Positions 34,259 to 43,129 of a stretch of DNA of 57,880 nucleotides are shown one piece after another; the first letter of the stretch is position 1; every line of letters begins with the position of its first letter. This DNA is from Melioribacteraceae bacterium. Lineage in GTDB: Bacteria; Bacteroidota; Ignavibacteria; Ignavibacteriales; Melioribacteraceae. The notes below the pieces were generated by a model that saw only the letters and a list, made by a program, of their open reading frames with translations, was not told the DNA's origin and made no database searches. The position numbers and the translations under genes were made by a program. The stretch is from the NCBI GenBank assembly GCA_028280855.1, contig JANQLA010000082.1, positions 1 through 57,880 on the forward strand. The letters run 5' to 3'.

Positions 34259-36202
34259 ATGTTAGATAGCAAAACCTTATTGTATTTATATATAATTTGT
34301 ACTGTAATACTCTCTGAAATTATTTTCGCACAGACCTCCACGCCTCCATCAAACTACGGTTCAAGTGATGGTTCAGAAAGCGATCCCTATTTTATTAGCT
34401 CGTTAGAGAATCTTTTTTGGTTAACTCAAAACAGTGGAGAGTGGGACAAGTATTTTGAGCAAACTACTAATATAAACGCTTCTGGCACCAGTTCGTGGGA
34501 TAGCAATCAGGGACTATCCCCAATCGGTAACAGTTCGATAAAGTTTACCGGAACATACAATGGAAGAGAATTTAGTATAAGTAACCTTACGATCTCACGC
34601 CCATCAACAAGTTACGTTGGATTATTTGGTTATACTAATGGAGCGACTATCACCACTCTTGAATTATCAAATTGCAGCATCACGGGTAATTCGGAAGTTG
34701 GAGCGATGGTTGGCCATAGTGATTTATCAACGAGTGTTATGGGCGGCGTTTCATCGGGATCAGTAACCGGCACCAGCCGGGTTGGCGGATTAGTTGGCGA
34801 GAATGATGGGAGCTCAATTAGTATGAGTTATTCGACTTGCACAGTTTCCGGCATTAGATCTGGTGGACTGGTGGGATATAATCATACATCAGCATTAATA
34901 AGCAACAGTTATGCAATCGGGAATATTAGCGGAAATAATACTATCGGTGGATTTGTTGGAGAAAATGAAAACAACGCTACAATTAGCGAATGTTCAGCAG
35001 ATGGTTCAGCGACGGCTAGCAATAATTTTGTTGGTGGATTTGCAGGTGTAAATAAAGCTACTATAAATAAATGTTACTCGACTGGCTCTGCTACCGGAGC
35101 ATCCGAAGTCGGCGGTTTTGTCGGTGAAAATTATTCAGCCGGTGATATTGATGACTGTTATAGCAGGGGAAGCGCTATTAGAGCAATTGGAAGCTCAAAT
35201 GCAAACATTGCGGGTTTTATCGGCAGAAGTACGGTTGGCTCGCCCGCTATTGATAACAGTTACAGCACTGGATCAGTTACCTATACAGGCGCAACTGATC
35301 CAACAGATAAAGGATTTTGCGGGAATCTTAATAACGGAACTGCAAGCAATTCATTTTTTGATACGGAGACATCCAGTCAAAGCACCTGTTCGGTAGCAAC
35401 TGGTAAAACAACCACCGAAATGAAAACAGCTTCAACGTTTACAAATGCAGGATGGAGCACAAGTATTTGGAATATTGATGCAGGGACAAACGACGGTTAT
35501 CCATACTTAGATTGGCAAAACACAGAAGGAACACCACTACCTGTAGAGCTTATTTCATTTACAGCAGTGAAAACTGACGAAGGAATATTGTTGGAATGGG
35601 AAACGGCGACTGAAATGAATAATTATGGATTTGAAATTGAAAGGCAGAACCAGGATCTACGAACCGAGAACCAATACGAATGGGTATCAATCGGTTTTGT
35701 GCGTGGACACGGCAACAGCAATTCGCCTAAGAGTTACAGCTATCTGGATAAAGATTATGATTACGACAATAGAGAGAAGCTCGAATACAGATTAAAGCAA
35801 ATAGATACAGATGGTGCATTTGTGTATTACGGAACAACAGCAGAAGTTAATTTAAGTGTGACCAACGTAGAAGAACATATGTCGGCGAACAAATTACCAA
35901 CTGAGTTCAGCTTATCTCAGAATTACCCGAACCCGTTTAATCCGTCCACAACTATTCATTATAACCTTCCTGGGGACGCCCGGAGTCCTGCAGGGCGGGA
36001 TGAACTGCGCGAGGGGCTTAAGGTCGTACTCAAAGTCTACGACATACTAGGAAACGAGGTAGCTATATTGGTTGATAATCGACAAGCGCCAGGTAATTAC
36101 CAGGTAGAATTTGATGCTTCTACTTTGTCAACGGGTCTTTTCATCTATAAAATAATAATCGGACCTTTTGTCGATGTGAAGAAAATGATGCTGATCAAAT
36201 GA
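34259..36202 (+). CDS. Secreted GLUG-repeat protein with T9SS type A sorting domain
   Basis: A 647-residue protein. Signal peptide (1-25, EIIFAQ). Residues ~110-370 contain at least six GLUG-type repeats (VGGLVGEN, SGGLVGYN, IGGFVGEN, VGGFAGVN, VGGFVGEN, IAGFIGRS), which usually build an elongated beta-helix-like adhesin stalk. The C-terminal ~220 residues parallel those of the preceding LamG-like protein (LPVELISFTAVKTDEGILLEWETATE) and end in the sorting domain (QNYPNPFNPSTTI...FVDVKKMMLIK). A GC-rich insert interrupts the sorting domain. AGGGAGGG precedes the ATG as ribosome-binding site. Confidence 0.88.
   Translation: MLDSKTLLYLYIICTVILSEIIFAQTSTPPSNYGSSDGSESDPYFISSLENLFWLTQNSGEWDKYFEQTTNINASGTSSWDSNQGLSPIGNSSIKFTGTYNGREFSISNLTISRPSTSYVGLFGYTNGATITTLELSNCSITGNSEVGAMVGHSDLSTSVMGGVSSGSVTGTSRVGGLVGENDGSSISMSYSTCTVSGIRSGGLVGYNHTSALISNSYAIGNISGNNTIGGFVGENENNATISECSADGSATASNNFVGGFAGVNKATINKCYSTGSATGASEVGGFVGENYSAGDIDDCYSRGSAIRAIGSSNANIAGFIGRSTVGSPAIDNSYSTGSVTYTGATDPTDKGFCGNLNNGTASNSFFDTETSSQSTCSVATGKTTTEMKTASTFTNAGWSTSIWNIDAGTNDGYPYLDWQNTEGTPLPVELISFTAVKTDEGILLEWETATEMNNYGFEIERQNQDLRTENQYEWVSIGFVRGHGNSNSPKSYSYLDKDYDYDNREKLEYRLKQIDTDGAFVYYGTTAEVNLSVTNVEEHMSANKLPTEFSLSQNYPNPFNPSTTIHYNLPGDARSPAGRDELREGLKVVLKVYDILGNEVAILVDNRQAPGNYQVEFDASTLSTGLFIYKIIIGPFVDVKKMMLIK
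35971..36025 (+). repeat. GC-rich in-frame insert in the sorting domain
   Basis: The segment coding about GDARSPAGRDELREGLK lies where other sorting domains have a short turn between TTIHYNLP and VVLKVYDILGNEV. It is much richer in G+C (GGGGACGCCCGGAGTCC) than the surrounding gene and keeps the frame, suggesting insertion of a small repeat unit. Confidence 0.45.
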
Positions 36203-36540
36203 GCACTAAGTGAAGTATGAACATATCGGGCTCTATGCATTAGTTGGTTTGAAATCTTTCAGGATCTAATCGTAGTAAAACTCTAAGCCATGTAGTAAAG
36301 AGTGGAGTTGTAACAGTCCTAAAGGGATCACTGCGGGAGAAACGGTTATAGTCTAAGTTGCTCGAAAATTCCTGCATGGCACTTAGGCTTCAACTAACAA
36401 TAATATCTTTTCGAAAAAGTTTTTTACTTCCTGATACGCATTTATGTATAGCTACGCCGCCTAAATACATGACTTATTCCTATAAATGCTTCCAAGAAAT
36501 TATATATTTTTCGTTATCAATTTAACAGCTAGTGTGCTTT
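36203..36540. other. Gene-free region (338 bases)
   Basis: No gene or terminator was recognised. On the minus strand between about 36380 and 36236, a protein-like reading (containing SPAVIPLGLLQLHSLLHGL) is broken by two stops. This might be a decayed gene or a dispersed DNA element or structured RNA read in translation. Confidence 0.35.
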
Positions 36541-37677
36541 ATGGCTAATCTAAACTTAGCGGGTTTAGTTCTCTCCCTATTATTTATTTCTCTGATTTTA
36601 ACAAAAAGAGAAAAGCAATTACATGATTACCTTTTAGCATTTTTCATTTTCCTGTTAGGAATATTTCTTATCGTGAAATATGTCTTTCAAAATGAAATTC
36701 AGGTATATTATCCTTTGATAATTATTTTGGATATTTATTACTGGGTTTTATTTGGACCAGTATTATACGTTTATACTTTGGTTATCAGCAGAGGCGAAAA
36801 TCGTCTACAAATCAACTACTTATATACTTTAATACCAGCAATTTTAGTTACTATTCTATTCTTCGAATTTATTTTTATAAATCCGCTTGGTTTATTTGAG
36901 GAGGGTGGAAACTTTACAATTTATTCAATTATCGGCGCGTATATCTGGACATATAACTCTCTCGTTTTCTACGTATTAACTATTATCACTCTAAAAAGAC
37001 ATCAGAAAAAAATAAAGCGCCACTATTCGTTTTCTAAATCTGTTGATCTGAAATGGCTTTATTATCTTTCAAATGGGTTTGTTGTTTTCTTATTCTTTCT
37101 TTTATGGAGACCGGTCATAAAAAACCTGATAGGTTTTGAAATCCCTTTTGACGATTATAGCATTCCTGTTGGAGTTGTAGTCTTTTATATATTTGGCATT
37201 GGATTTTTCGGATATAAACAGCGAGGCGTATTTAATAACCTGGAATTCGATGAACCTTCCGAATTAAAGCGGAATTCAGATGCAAGTCATATTAAGAATA
37301 AGGAACTGTATCAAAAATCCGGTTTGAGTAAAGAGGAAGCGCTTAGCATCAAAAATAAACTCAAAACTATTATGGAAGTTGAGCAACCGTACCTGGAATG
37401 TGAGCTTGATTTGCCAACTCTTGCGAAAATGGTAGAGGTTTCAACTCATAAATTATCGCAAGTAATTAATGAGAACCTGGGCAAGAACTTTTTTGATTTT
37501 GTTAATGAATACAGGATTGAAAAAGTTAAAGAACATTTATCCGATCCCGACAATAATCGGTTTAAAATAATTGCTTTAGCATACCAAAGCGGATTTAATT
37601 CGAAATCTACTTTTTATAATCTCTTCAAAAAAATGGAAGGAATAACACCCACAGAATATCGCTCGAAACATCAATAG
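36541..37677 (+). CDS. Membrane-anchored AraC-type transcriptional regulator
   Basis: A 378-residue protein; I prefer ATG at 36541 to an in-frame GTG at 36532. About seven transmembrane segments (LAGLVLSLLFISLIL, LLAFFIFLLGIFLIV, TLIPAILVTILFF, VGVVVFYIFGIGFF) precede an AraC-type DNA-binding domain (LDLPTLAKMVEVSTHKLSQVI, FKIIALAYQSGFNSKSTFYNLF, GITPTEYRSKHQ). It is the same architecture as the regulator at 30913 but clearly diverged. It lies immediately upstream of the propeller/metallo-hydrolase/PD40 genes and is the obvious candidate regulator of that region. Confidence 0.86.
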   Translation: MANLNLAGLVLSLLFISLILTKREKQLHDYLLAFFIFLLGIFLIVKYVFQNEIQVYYPLIIILDIYYWVLFGPVLYVYTLVISRGENRLQINYLYTLIPAILVTILFFEFIFINPLGLFEEGGNFTIYSIIGAYIWTYNSLVFYVLTIITLKRHQKKIKRHYSFSKSVDLKWLYYLSNGFVVFLFFLLWRPVIKNLIGFEIPFDDYSIPVGVVVFYIFGIGFFGYKQRGVFNNLEFDEPSELKRNSDASHIKNKELYQKSGLSKEEALSIKNKLKTIMEVEQPYLECELDLPTLAKMVEVSTHKLSQVINENLGKNFFDFVNEYRIEKVKEHLSDPDNNRFKIIALAYQSGFNSKSTFYNLFKKMEGITPTEYRSKHQ

Positions 37678-37801
37678 AAACATTTGTTGTCCAACCCGAT
37701 AGGGAAGCACCTACTTAATTTTTAATACATGACTTTTGTATTTATCTATTGGCCATAGCTTTTGATAATAGTTGCCAATAAATATAACCCAGGAGTATTA
37801 C

Positions 37802-38782
37802 ATGATTTTAGGAGCAAAGTATTTAACGATTCTTATAATATTCGCTTTTATCTCTTTGGAATTGGCCGCGCAGGACAATAGTGAAGCACAAAAAATGTCT
37901 ATTGCTTTTCAGGTAGATGAGAAGGATCTAATTCCGGAAGGAATATCATACGATCCCGAAACCGAGATGTTTTTTATAAGCAGTATTTATAAGAAGAAAG
38001 TTATATCAATAGATCGTGAAGGGAACCACTATGATTTTGTTGTTTCGGGTCAAGACAGTATGGCTCAAAGCCTGGGGTTAAAAGTAGATGTTGAGAGAAG
38101 AAGATTGTGGATTCTTTCAAATGAAGAAAGCCATAGGTATTCCTTTGTTCATATTTACAATATTGATACTAAAAAACTACTTAAGAAATTCTCTACAACG
38201 GTTAATGACCCTCACACATTAAATGACCTGGTGTTGACAAGAGAAGGGGCAGCATATATAACAGATACAGAAAGCAACCGACTTTATTATGTGCCAGCTG
38301 ATTTGACCGATTTTAAGTTATTCACATCCTGGGATTGTGACTGTTTAATTAATGAAATTAATGGCATCACTATATCTCCGGACAATTCAACACTTTACGT
38401 TGCATCTTCTACCGACATAAAATTGGTTAATATTGAGAAAAAATCTACAAAGGCTCTTGAAAATTGGCTGTCTGTAGATACAAGGGGAATTGATGGTCTG
38501 ATGATCTATAAAAACAGCTTAATCGGTATCAGGAACGGTGTTGCCGGGTTACCTGGTTATCATGTGGTAAGATATTACTTAAATCCAAACGGCACTGAAA
38601 TAATTAAGGCAGAATTGTTGGACCACAAAAGCGAACTTATTGAAATTCCGACTACAGGCGTAATTGTTGATGAATCTCTTTATTGCCTGGGCGTTACTTC
38701 ATTGGGTGTTCACATAATGAAAAAAATGAATGAAGTGGAGTTGTTGCGAAAACCGGCTGTATTGAAATATTACCTTAACTAG
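37802..38782 (+). CDS. Exported SMP-30/gluconolactonase-like beta-propeller protein
   Basis: A 326-residue protein. The ATG at 37802 has a CAGGAG site 7 bases upstream and yields a signal peptide ending LELAAQ, so it is preferred to TTG at 37772. The mature part has repeated propeller-blade motifs (PEGISYDPETEMFFISSIY, LTREGAAYITDTESNRLYYV, INGITISPDNSTLYVAS) as in SMP-30/gluconolactonase-like and other six-bladed propellers. The enzyme activity cannot be assigned. It lies 124 bases after the AraC-type regulator and before the metallo-hydrolase gene. Confidence 0.75.
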   Translation: MILGAKYLTILIIFAFISLELAAQDNSEAQKMSIAFQVDEKDLIPEGISYDPETEMFFISSIYKKKVISIDREGNHYDFVVSGQDSMAQSLGLKVDVERRRLWILSNEESHRYSFVHIYNIDTKKLLKKFSTTVNDPHTLNDLVLTREGAAYITDTESNRLYYVPADLTDFKLFTSWDCDCLINEINGITISPDNSTLYVASSTDIKLVNIEKKSTKALENWLSVDTRGIDGLMIYKNSLIGIRNGVAGLPGYHVVRYYLNPNGTEIIKAELLDHKSELIEIPTTGVIVDESLYCLGVTSLGVHIMKKMNEVELLRKPAVLKYYLN

Positions 38783-38812
38783 CTGACAGTCTCATTATAA
38801 TCAATTACATCA

Positions 38813-38895
38813 ATCAACTTTTTACAACTTCTTCAAAAACAGAAAGGTATTAAGCCCCTAGAATTCCGACGCAGACAACAATCCGGCAATTAATC
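38813..38895 (+). pseudogene. Relic of an AraC-type DNA-binding domain
   Basis: Read with one frame change near 38840, this stretch translates to FYNFFKK then QKGIKPLEFRRRQQSGN and a stop. That matches the final helix of AraC-family domains (compare FYNLFKKMEGITPTEYR at the end of the intact regulator at 36541). Two indels in A/T runs are needed, so it is a non-coding fragment. It is bordered by a 12-base direct repeat AATCAACTTTTT at 38812-38823 and 38894-38905. Confidence 0.6.
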
Positions 38896-39018
38896 AACTT
38901 TTTATTATCCCGTCCTATAGGGATAGACCATCACTTCGCACGGATTAAATAAATTTACGATTGAAAATAATCTAAACTTTATAAAAGTTTTTGTTCATAA
39001 CTTATTGGGGGATTCAAA

Positions 39019-40263
39019 TTGAACCGGTTTGTAAAACAGCTAAGCTGTCTCATTCTTATAGCGCTTTTGTCGTCAACAACTGCCCAAACCAACGGTTCCG
39101 TGCAAATAGTACCGGTAGCCGGTCACTTACACAAGATTACTTGCAACTACGGTAACGTGAATGTTAACACGCTTGCATCAATCGGGAAAGACGGAATCTT
39201 GCTTATTGATACAGGGGTCGAACAAACTGCCGGTGAATTAAAATCCGTATTGGAAAATTATGAGGATAGCAAATTATCCGTTATAATTAATACACATCCG
39301 CATCCCGATCACATTGGCGGAAACAGCCTGCTTTCACAAAACCCTGTTCAGATAATTGCGCATCAAAATGTAAGGAATCGACTAACGGGCTTTTACGGAA
39401 AAATCCGCAATGTCCCCGCGGAAAAGTTACCCGGTATCGTATTTAATGATTCGCTAACGCTTTATTTTAATGATGAAGAAATTAAGCTGCTTTACTCTCC
39501 GGGGCATACGGATTCGGATATTATAGTTCATTTCACAAAATCAAAAATAGTTTTTATGGGCGATCTATTGTTTTCTAACGGGTTCCCCTCGGTAGAGGTA
39601 AATGTCGGCGGCAATATTGAACAATACCTTTTGACGCTGCGGAATATTATAAATCGATTCCCCGATGATACGAAGTTTATCGCAGGGCATGGAAGAGATT
39701 ACAATAGAAATGAACTTGAGCAATATTATCAAATCGCCGTGAATACAACTAACGCAATTCGAAATGGTATCCGGAACGGTAACACTGTTGACGAAATGAG
39801 AGAGGCTAAAATTTTGGACAAATGGGAACCGGCGGAAGCAACAAGCACAACCGCCGATTACTGGATTGGAGCGGTTGCCGGAAGTTTAACCAGTGATTTT
39901 AAGCCATCCATCGCGGAGCCTATTTTATCTGTTTTAGAAAACAATGATGCAAAGGCGGCTATTGAAAAATACAATGAGCTCAAAAAAAATCGATCCGAGA
40001 ATTACGTTTTTGTTGAAAATGAATTGAATAATCTCGGTTACTATTTACTCGGCAAAGAAAGAATTAAAGACGCAATCGAAATTTTTAAAATGAATGTCAG
40101 GGAATATCCAGAATCCTTCAATGTTTACGATAGTCTTGGGGAAGCGTATATGATTGGCGGGAATACTAAAGAAGCAGTTAAAAACTACAACAAATCTTTA
40201 GAACTTAACCCGGATAATGCTAACGCCGTTATGATGTTGAAAAAATTGACGGACAATAATTGA
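39019..40263 (+). CDS. Exported metallo-beta-lactamase-fold hydrolase with C-terminal TPR domain
   Basis: A 414-residue protein starting at TTG, supported by a GGGGG site 7 bases upstream. Signal peptide (to TTAQ, residue 23). The metal-binding motif is His93-x-His95-x-Asp97-His98 (HPHPDH), with further ligands His163 (PGHTDSD), Asp182 (MGDLLF) and a His in GHGRDY. Residues ~310-410 form TPR-like helices (DAIEIFKMNVREYPES, EAVKNYNKSLELNPDN). Enzymes of this fold cleave esters, lactones or thioesters; the substrate is unknown and an antibiotic role is not indicated. The PD40 array starts 37 bases downstream, so co-transcription is likely. Confidence 0.88.
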   Translation: MNRFVKQLSCLILIALLSSTTAQTNGSVQIVPVAGHLHKITCNYGNVNVNTLASIGKDGILLIDTGVEQTAGELKSVLENYEDSKLSVIINTHPHPDHIGGNSLLSQNPVQIIAHQNVRNRLTGFYGKIRNVPAEKLPGIVFNDSLTLYFNDEEIKLLYSPGHTDSDIIVHFTKSKIVFMGDLLFSNGFPSVEVNVGGNIEQYLLTLRNIINRFPDDTKFIAGHGRDYNRNELEQYYQIAVNTTNAIRNGIRNGNTVDEMREAKILDKWEPAEATSTTADYWIGAVAGSLTSDFKPSIAEPILSVLENNDAKAAIEKYNELKKNRSENYVFVENELNNLGYYLLGKERIKDAIEIFKMNVREYPESFNVYDSLGEAYMIGGNTKEAVKNYNKSLELNPDNANAVMMLKKLTDNN

Positions 40264-40300
40264 TAGGGCGTTAACAATTCATAATAATCTTGGGGGCGAG

Positions 40301-41302
40301 GTGTATAAAGTAATCTGTCTTTTACTACTTTTCGAGGTCAACTGTTATACACAAAACAACTTTTCAAAATTAACCGGTCCCTATCTAGGGCAAAAGCCGC
40401 CTGGTATGAAGCCCGAAATGTTTGCTCCGAAACTTCTTTCTTTTGCCGGAAGTAGTGAGCTGAATATATCTTTTTCACCCGATGGAAATGAATTTTGTTA
40501 TTCTCTAATCACCGATGGAGAAGGCTCTCAACTTTCTAAACCGGGAAGCCCTTTTCTCCACCGATATATTTTCTACTCACAGCTAAAGAGTGGAAAATGG
40601 ACCGAACCTATTGAGTATCCGTATATCCCTAACCATCTTCAATGGTTACCGAATTTTAGTCCCGACGGAAATCGAATTTATTTCAATTCTAAACGAACTG
40701 ATGTAGACCCGGATGAAATATCATCCCCATACATTTGGTATATCGAACGAAAGGACAAAGGCTGGTCAAATCCGGTTGAAATTGATTTCGGCCCGGATTA
40801 CCGCGGATGGACAGGTGTGTTTCCTACTGTTGCAGCAAATGGTAATCTATATTTTACTTTATTCCCCGATAGACAAAGAGGATATATTTATAAAAGTGAA
40901 CCCAAAAACAACAGATATCGGTTTCCTGAAAAAATAAGTGATACGATAAATAAAGATGGAGGAAATCACCCTTTCATTGCTCCGGATGAAAGTTATTTAC
41001 TTTTTGATAGAAACGGTGATTTATTCATCAGTTTCCGTTCTTTAGGTGGCGAATGGTTAGAGCCTGAAAACTTAGGCAATTCTGTTAATACTAAATATAT
41101 GGAGCGAAGACCCTTTGTTTCTTTTGATAGTAAATTCTTATTCTTTTCTAGCAACAGGATAAATCAAATCCCAGTTGAGAAAGCGCTATCCTTGAGTGAG
41201 TTAAGGAACTTAACAGATTTCCCTCAAAATGGATTTCAACATATATATTGGGTGGATGCAAAGATTATTGAACAATTAAAACCGGAACACCTGAAACAAT
41301 GA
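40301..41302 (+). CDS. PD40-repeat propeller protein, array member 1
   Basis: A 333-residue exported protein starting at GTG with a GGGGGCGAG site. The signal peptide is cut near NCYTQ. The shared N-terminal signature is GPYLGQKPPGMKPEMFAP. PD40/TolB-like propeller motifs follow: FSPDGNEFCYS, FSPDGNRIYFNS, ANGNLYFT, APDESYLLF and a final FLFFSSN. The C-terminal signature is IYWVDAKIIEQLKPEH. Like member 5 it has an extra loop before that signature (SLSELRNLTDFPQNGFQH). Ligand or partner unknown; no enzyme motif seen. First of eight paralogues in tandem. Confidence 0.85.
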   Translation: MYKVICLLLLFEVNCYTQNNFSKLTGPYLGQKPPGMKPEMFAPKLLSFAGSSELNISFSPDGNEFCYSLITDGEGSQLSKPGSPFLHRYIFYSQLKSGKWTEPIEYPYIPNHLQWLPNFSPDGNRIYFNSKRTDVDPDEISSPYIWYIERKDKGWSNPVEIDFGPDYRGWTGVFPTVAANGNLYFTLFPDRQRGYIYKSEPKNNRYRFPEKISDTINKDGGNHPFIAPDESYLLFDRNGDLFISFRSLGGEWLEPENLGNSVNTKYMERRPFVSFDSKFLFFSSNRINQIPVEKALSLSELRNLTDFPQNGFQHIYWVDAKIIEQLKPEHLKQ

Positions 41303-41309
41303 GTGTATT

Positions 41310-42236
41310 ATGAAAGTAATAATTATACTTCTCTTTATATCCTTCTGTATTTTTCAGAACTTGTGGTCCCAAAGTAACCTTTTAAGTAATCCGCCTAAAG
41401 ACAAAGCAGAAATATTTGCAAAGGACATTCTGAGTTCTCCAGATAAAGAACATGGTAAATTATCGGTAGCATTTGATGGTAAAAGTATTTACTGGGATTG
41501 TATTAAACTACCTTACAATGAGGGAGATCCACAAAATATAGTTTGTATTTCGCAAAAAGATAAAGGCTGGGGAGACCGGGAAATTGCTGAGTTCAACGGT
41601 AAATATTGGTCGTGGTCTGCCTGTTTTTTAGAGAAAAATAAGATTGTATTTGGCTCAAAAAAGAATATAGGTACTGATTCGGTTGTACTTAAAGATGAAT
41701 TTTGGATAGTTGAACGTAGAAATGAAGGATGGACAGAACCTTGTGCCTTGGGTTTTGATCAATTTTCAGAAACCAGAAAATGGTCATTTTCTGTTTCAAG
41801 TACCGGCAATATCTATTTTGATGATAAAAATTACGAAAAAGGCCAATACGGTTGGGGTATGTATGTGTCATATTGTAAAAACGGTAAATACGAACAACCT
41901 GTATCTTTACCAGAACATATTAATACTGAATATTTTGATTGGACTCCTTTCATTGCTTTGGATGAATCATACCTGTTGTTTTCCTCAAACAGGCCTGGTA
42001 GTATGGGCAGTACCGATATTTATGTCACTTTTCGAAATACAGATAGATCGTGGTTAAAGCCAATAAATTTAGGAGAGAAAGTAAACTCAAAACATTTGGA
42101 AAGATGGCCGAGTGTATCACCCGACGGGAGAATCTTATTTTTTCAGAGAGATTATATTGTAGATGATAAATTAAAAGAACAGGACTATTATTGGATCGAT
42201 GCAAAGATAATTGAGGAATTAAGACCTAAAGAATAG
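41310..42236 (+). CDS. PD40-repeat propeller protein, array member 2
   Basis: A 308-residue exported protein beginning 7 bases after member 1. Signal peptide to LWSQS. The N-terminal signature is eroded (NPPKDKAEIFAKDIL, no Tyr-Leu-Gly). Blades show AFDGKSIYWDC, STGNIYFDD, ALDESYLLFSSNRPG and SPDGRILFFQ, and the end is YYWIDAKIIEELRPKE. It lacks the extra loop of members 1, 4 and 5. More diverged than most copies at its N-terminus; function unknown. Confidence 0.83.
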   Translation: MKVIIILLFISFCIFQNLWSQSNLLSNPPKDKAEIFAKDILSSPDKEHGKLSVAFDGKSIYWDCIKLPYNEGDPQNIVCISQKDKGWGDREIAEFNGKYWSWSACFLEKNKIVFGSKKNIGTDSVVLKDEFWIVERRNEGWTEPCALGFDQFSETRKWSFSVSSTGNIYFDDKNYEKGQYGWGMYVSYCKNGKYEQPVSLPEHINTEYFDWTPFIALDESYLLFSSNRPGSMGSTDIYVTFRNTDRSWLKPINLGEKVNSKHLERWPSVSPDGRILFFQRDYIVDDKLKEQDYYWIDAKIIEELRPKE

Positions 42237-42249
42237 CGGAAAAATCCAG

Positions 42250-43118
42250 ATGAAAAAAATAGCATTTATTTTATGGCTTCTTATGGTAACAGTTGTTAAT
42301 CTATTTTCACAACAGCATGATTTCCCAAAACCGAAGGGTTCTTATCTTGGTCAATCACCCCGGGCGATACAATTAAGCTCTTTGCTCCGGGAATCCTTCC
42401 CCCAGGGACTTTCCACACAACACCGGTTTTTACTCCTGATGGAAAAGAAGTCTATTGGAAAATGCTGGGAGCTGAAACTATCTCAATGATGAAATTAGAA
42501 AATGATAGCTGGACAAAACCTTTAGAGATCACTCTTTCATCTAAACTAAATGATTTTAGAGATCCGAGTATTACCCCGGATGGAAAAAAAATGTTTTTCC
42601 TTTCAAAAGGAAAACTTCCTTACCAGTCAAAAGAAAAAGAGAATATCTGGTATGTAGAGAAATTGTATGAGGGCTGGTCCGAACCCCAACCTTTGAATGA
42701 AGAGATTAATTCCCATGAGTTGCATTGGCAGGTATCGGTTGCATCAAACGGAAATTTATATTTCACTTCCCGTGACAGCAATGGCTTTGAAGATATTTAT
42801 AATTCAAGATTTCGTGAAAATAAGTATGGAAAGCCTGAAAAATTGAGCAAAATGATTAATACCACGAAACTAAATGAAACTACACCTTTCATATCACCGG
42901 ATGAAAAATATCTTATTTTTTCCAGGTGGAAATTACGGGATGAAGAAGGAAATTGGAAGAAAGCACGAAAAATTGAAAAAATTGATTACGGCCTTTGTCC
43001 GCAGGTTTCAATAGATCAAAAGTATTTTTTCTTCATGGGTATGATTGATGAAAAAATAAAAATTATGTGGGCAGAAGCAAAGATTATTGAAGATTTAAAA
43101 CCAGAACATTTGAAATAA
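42250..43118 (+). pseudogene. PD40-repeat propeller protein, array member 3, frameshifted
   Basis: The gene starts at ATG 42250 with a signal peptide (to LFSQQ) and the GSYLGQSP signature, then loses frame in the C-run at 42358-42361. With one more C the reading continues PPGDTIKLFAPGILPPG and on through TPDGKEVYW, into the frame open to 43118 with SPDEKYLIFS and the C-terminal WAEAKIIEDLKPEHLK. Everything else, including the downstream 600 bases, is well preserved. Either a recent inactivation or a homopolymer sequencing error. Without correction it would yield a 79-residue fragment or an unexported C-terminal part from 42462. Confidence 0.85.
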
Positions 43119-43129
43119 CAGGCACAACT

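Noticed and set aside
39019-40263. Metallo-beta-lactamase fold read as an antibiotic-resistance gene
   Set aside because: The fold is shared by many hydrolases, and the TPR tail and context do not point to beta-lactams.
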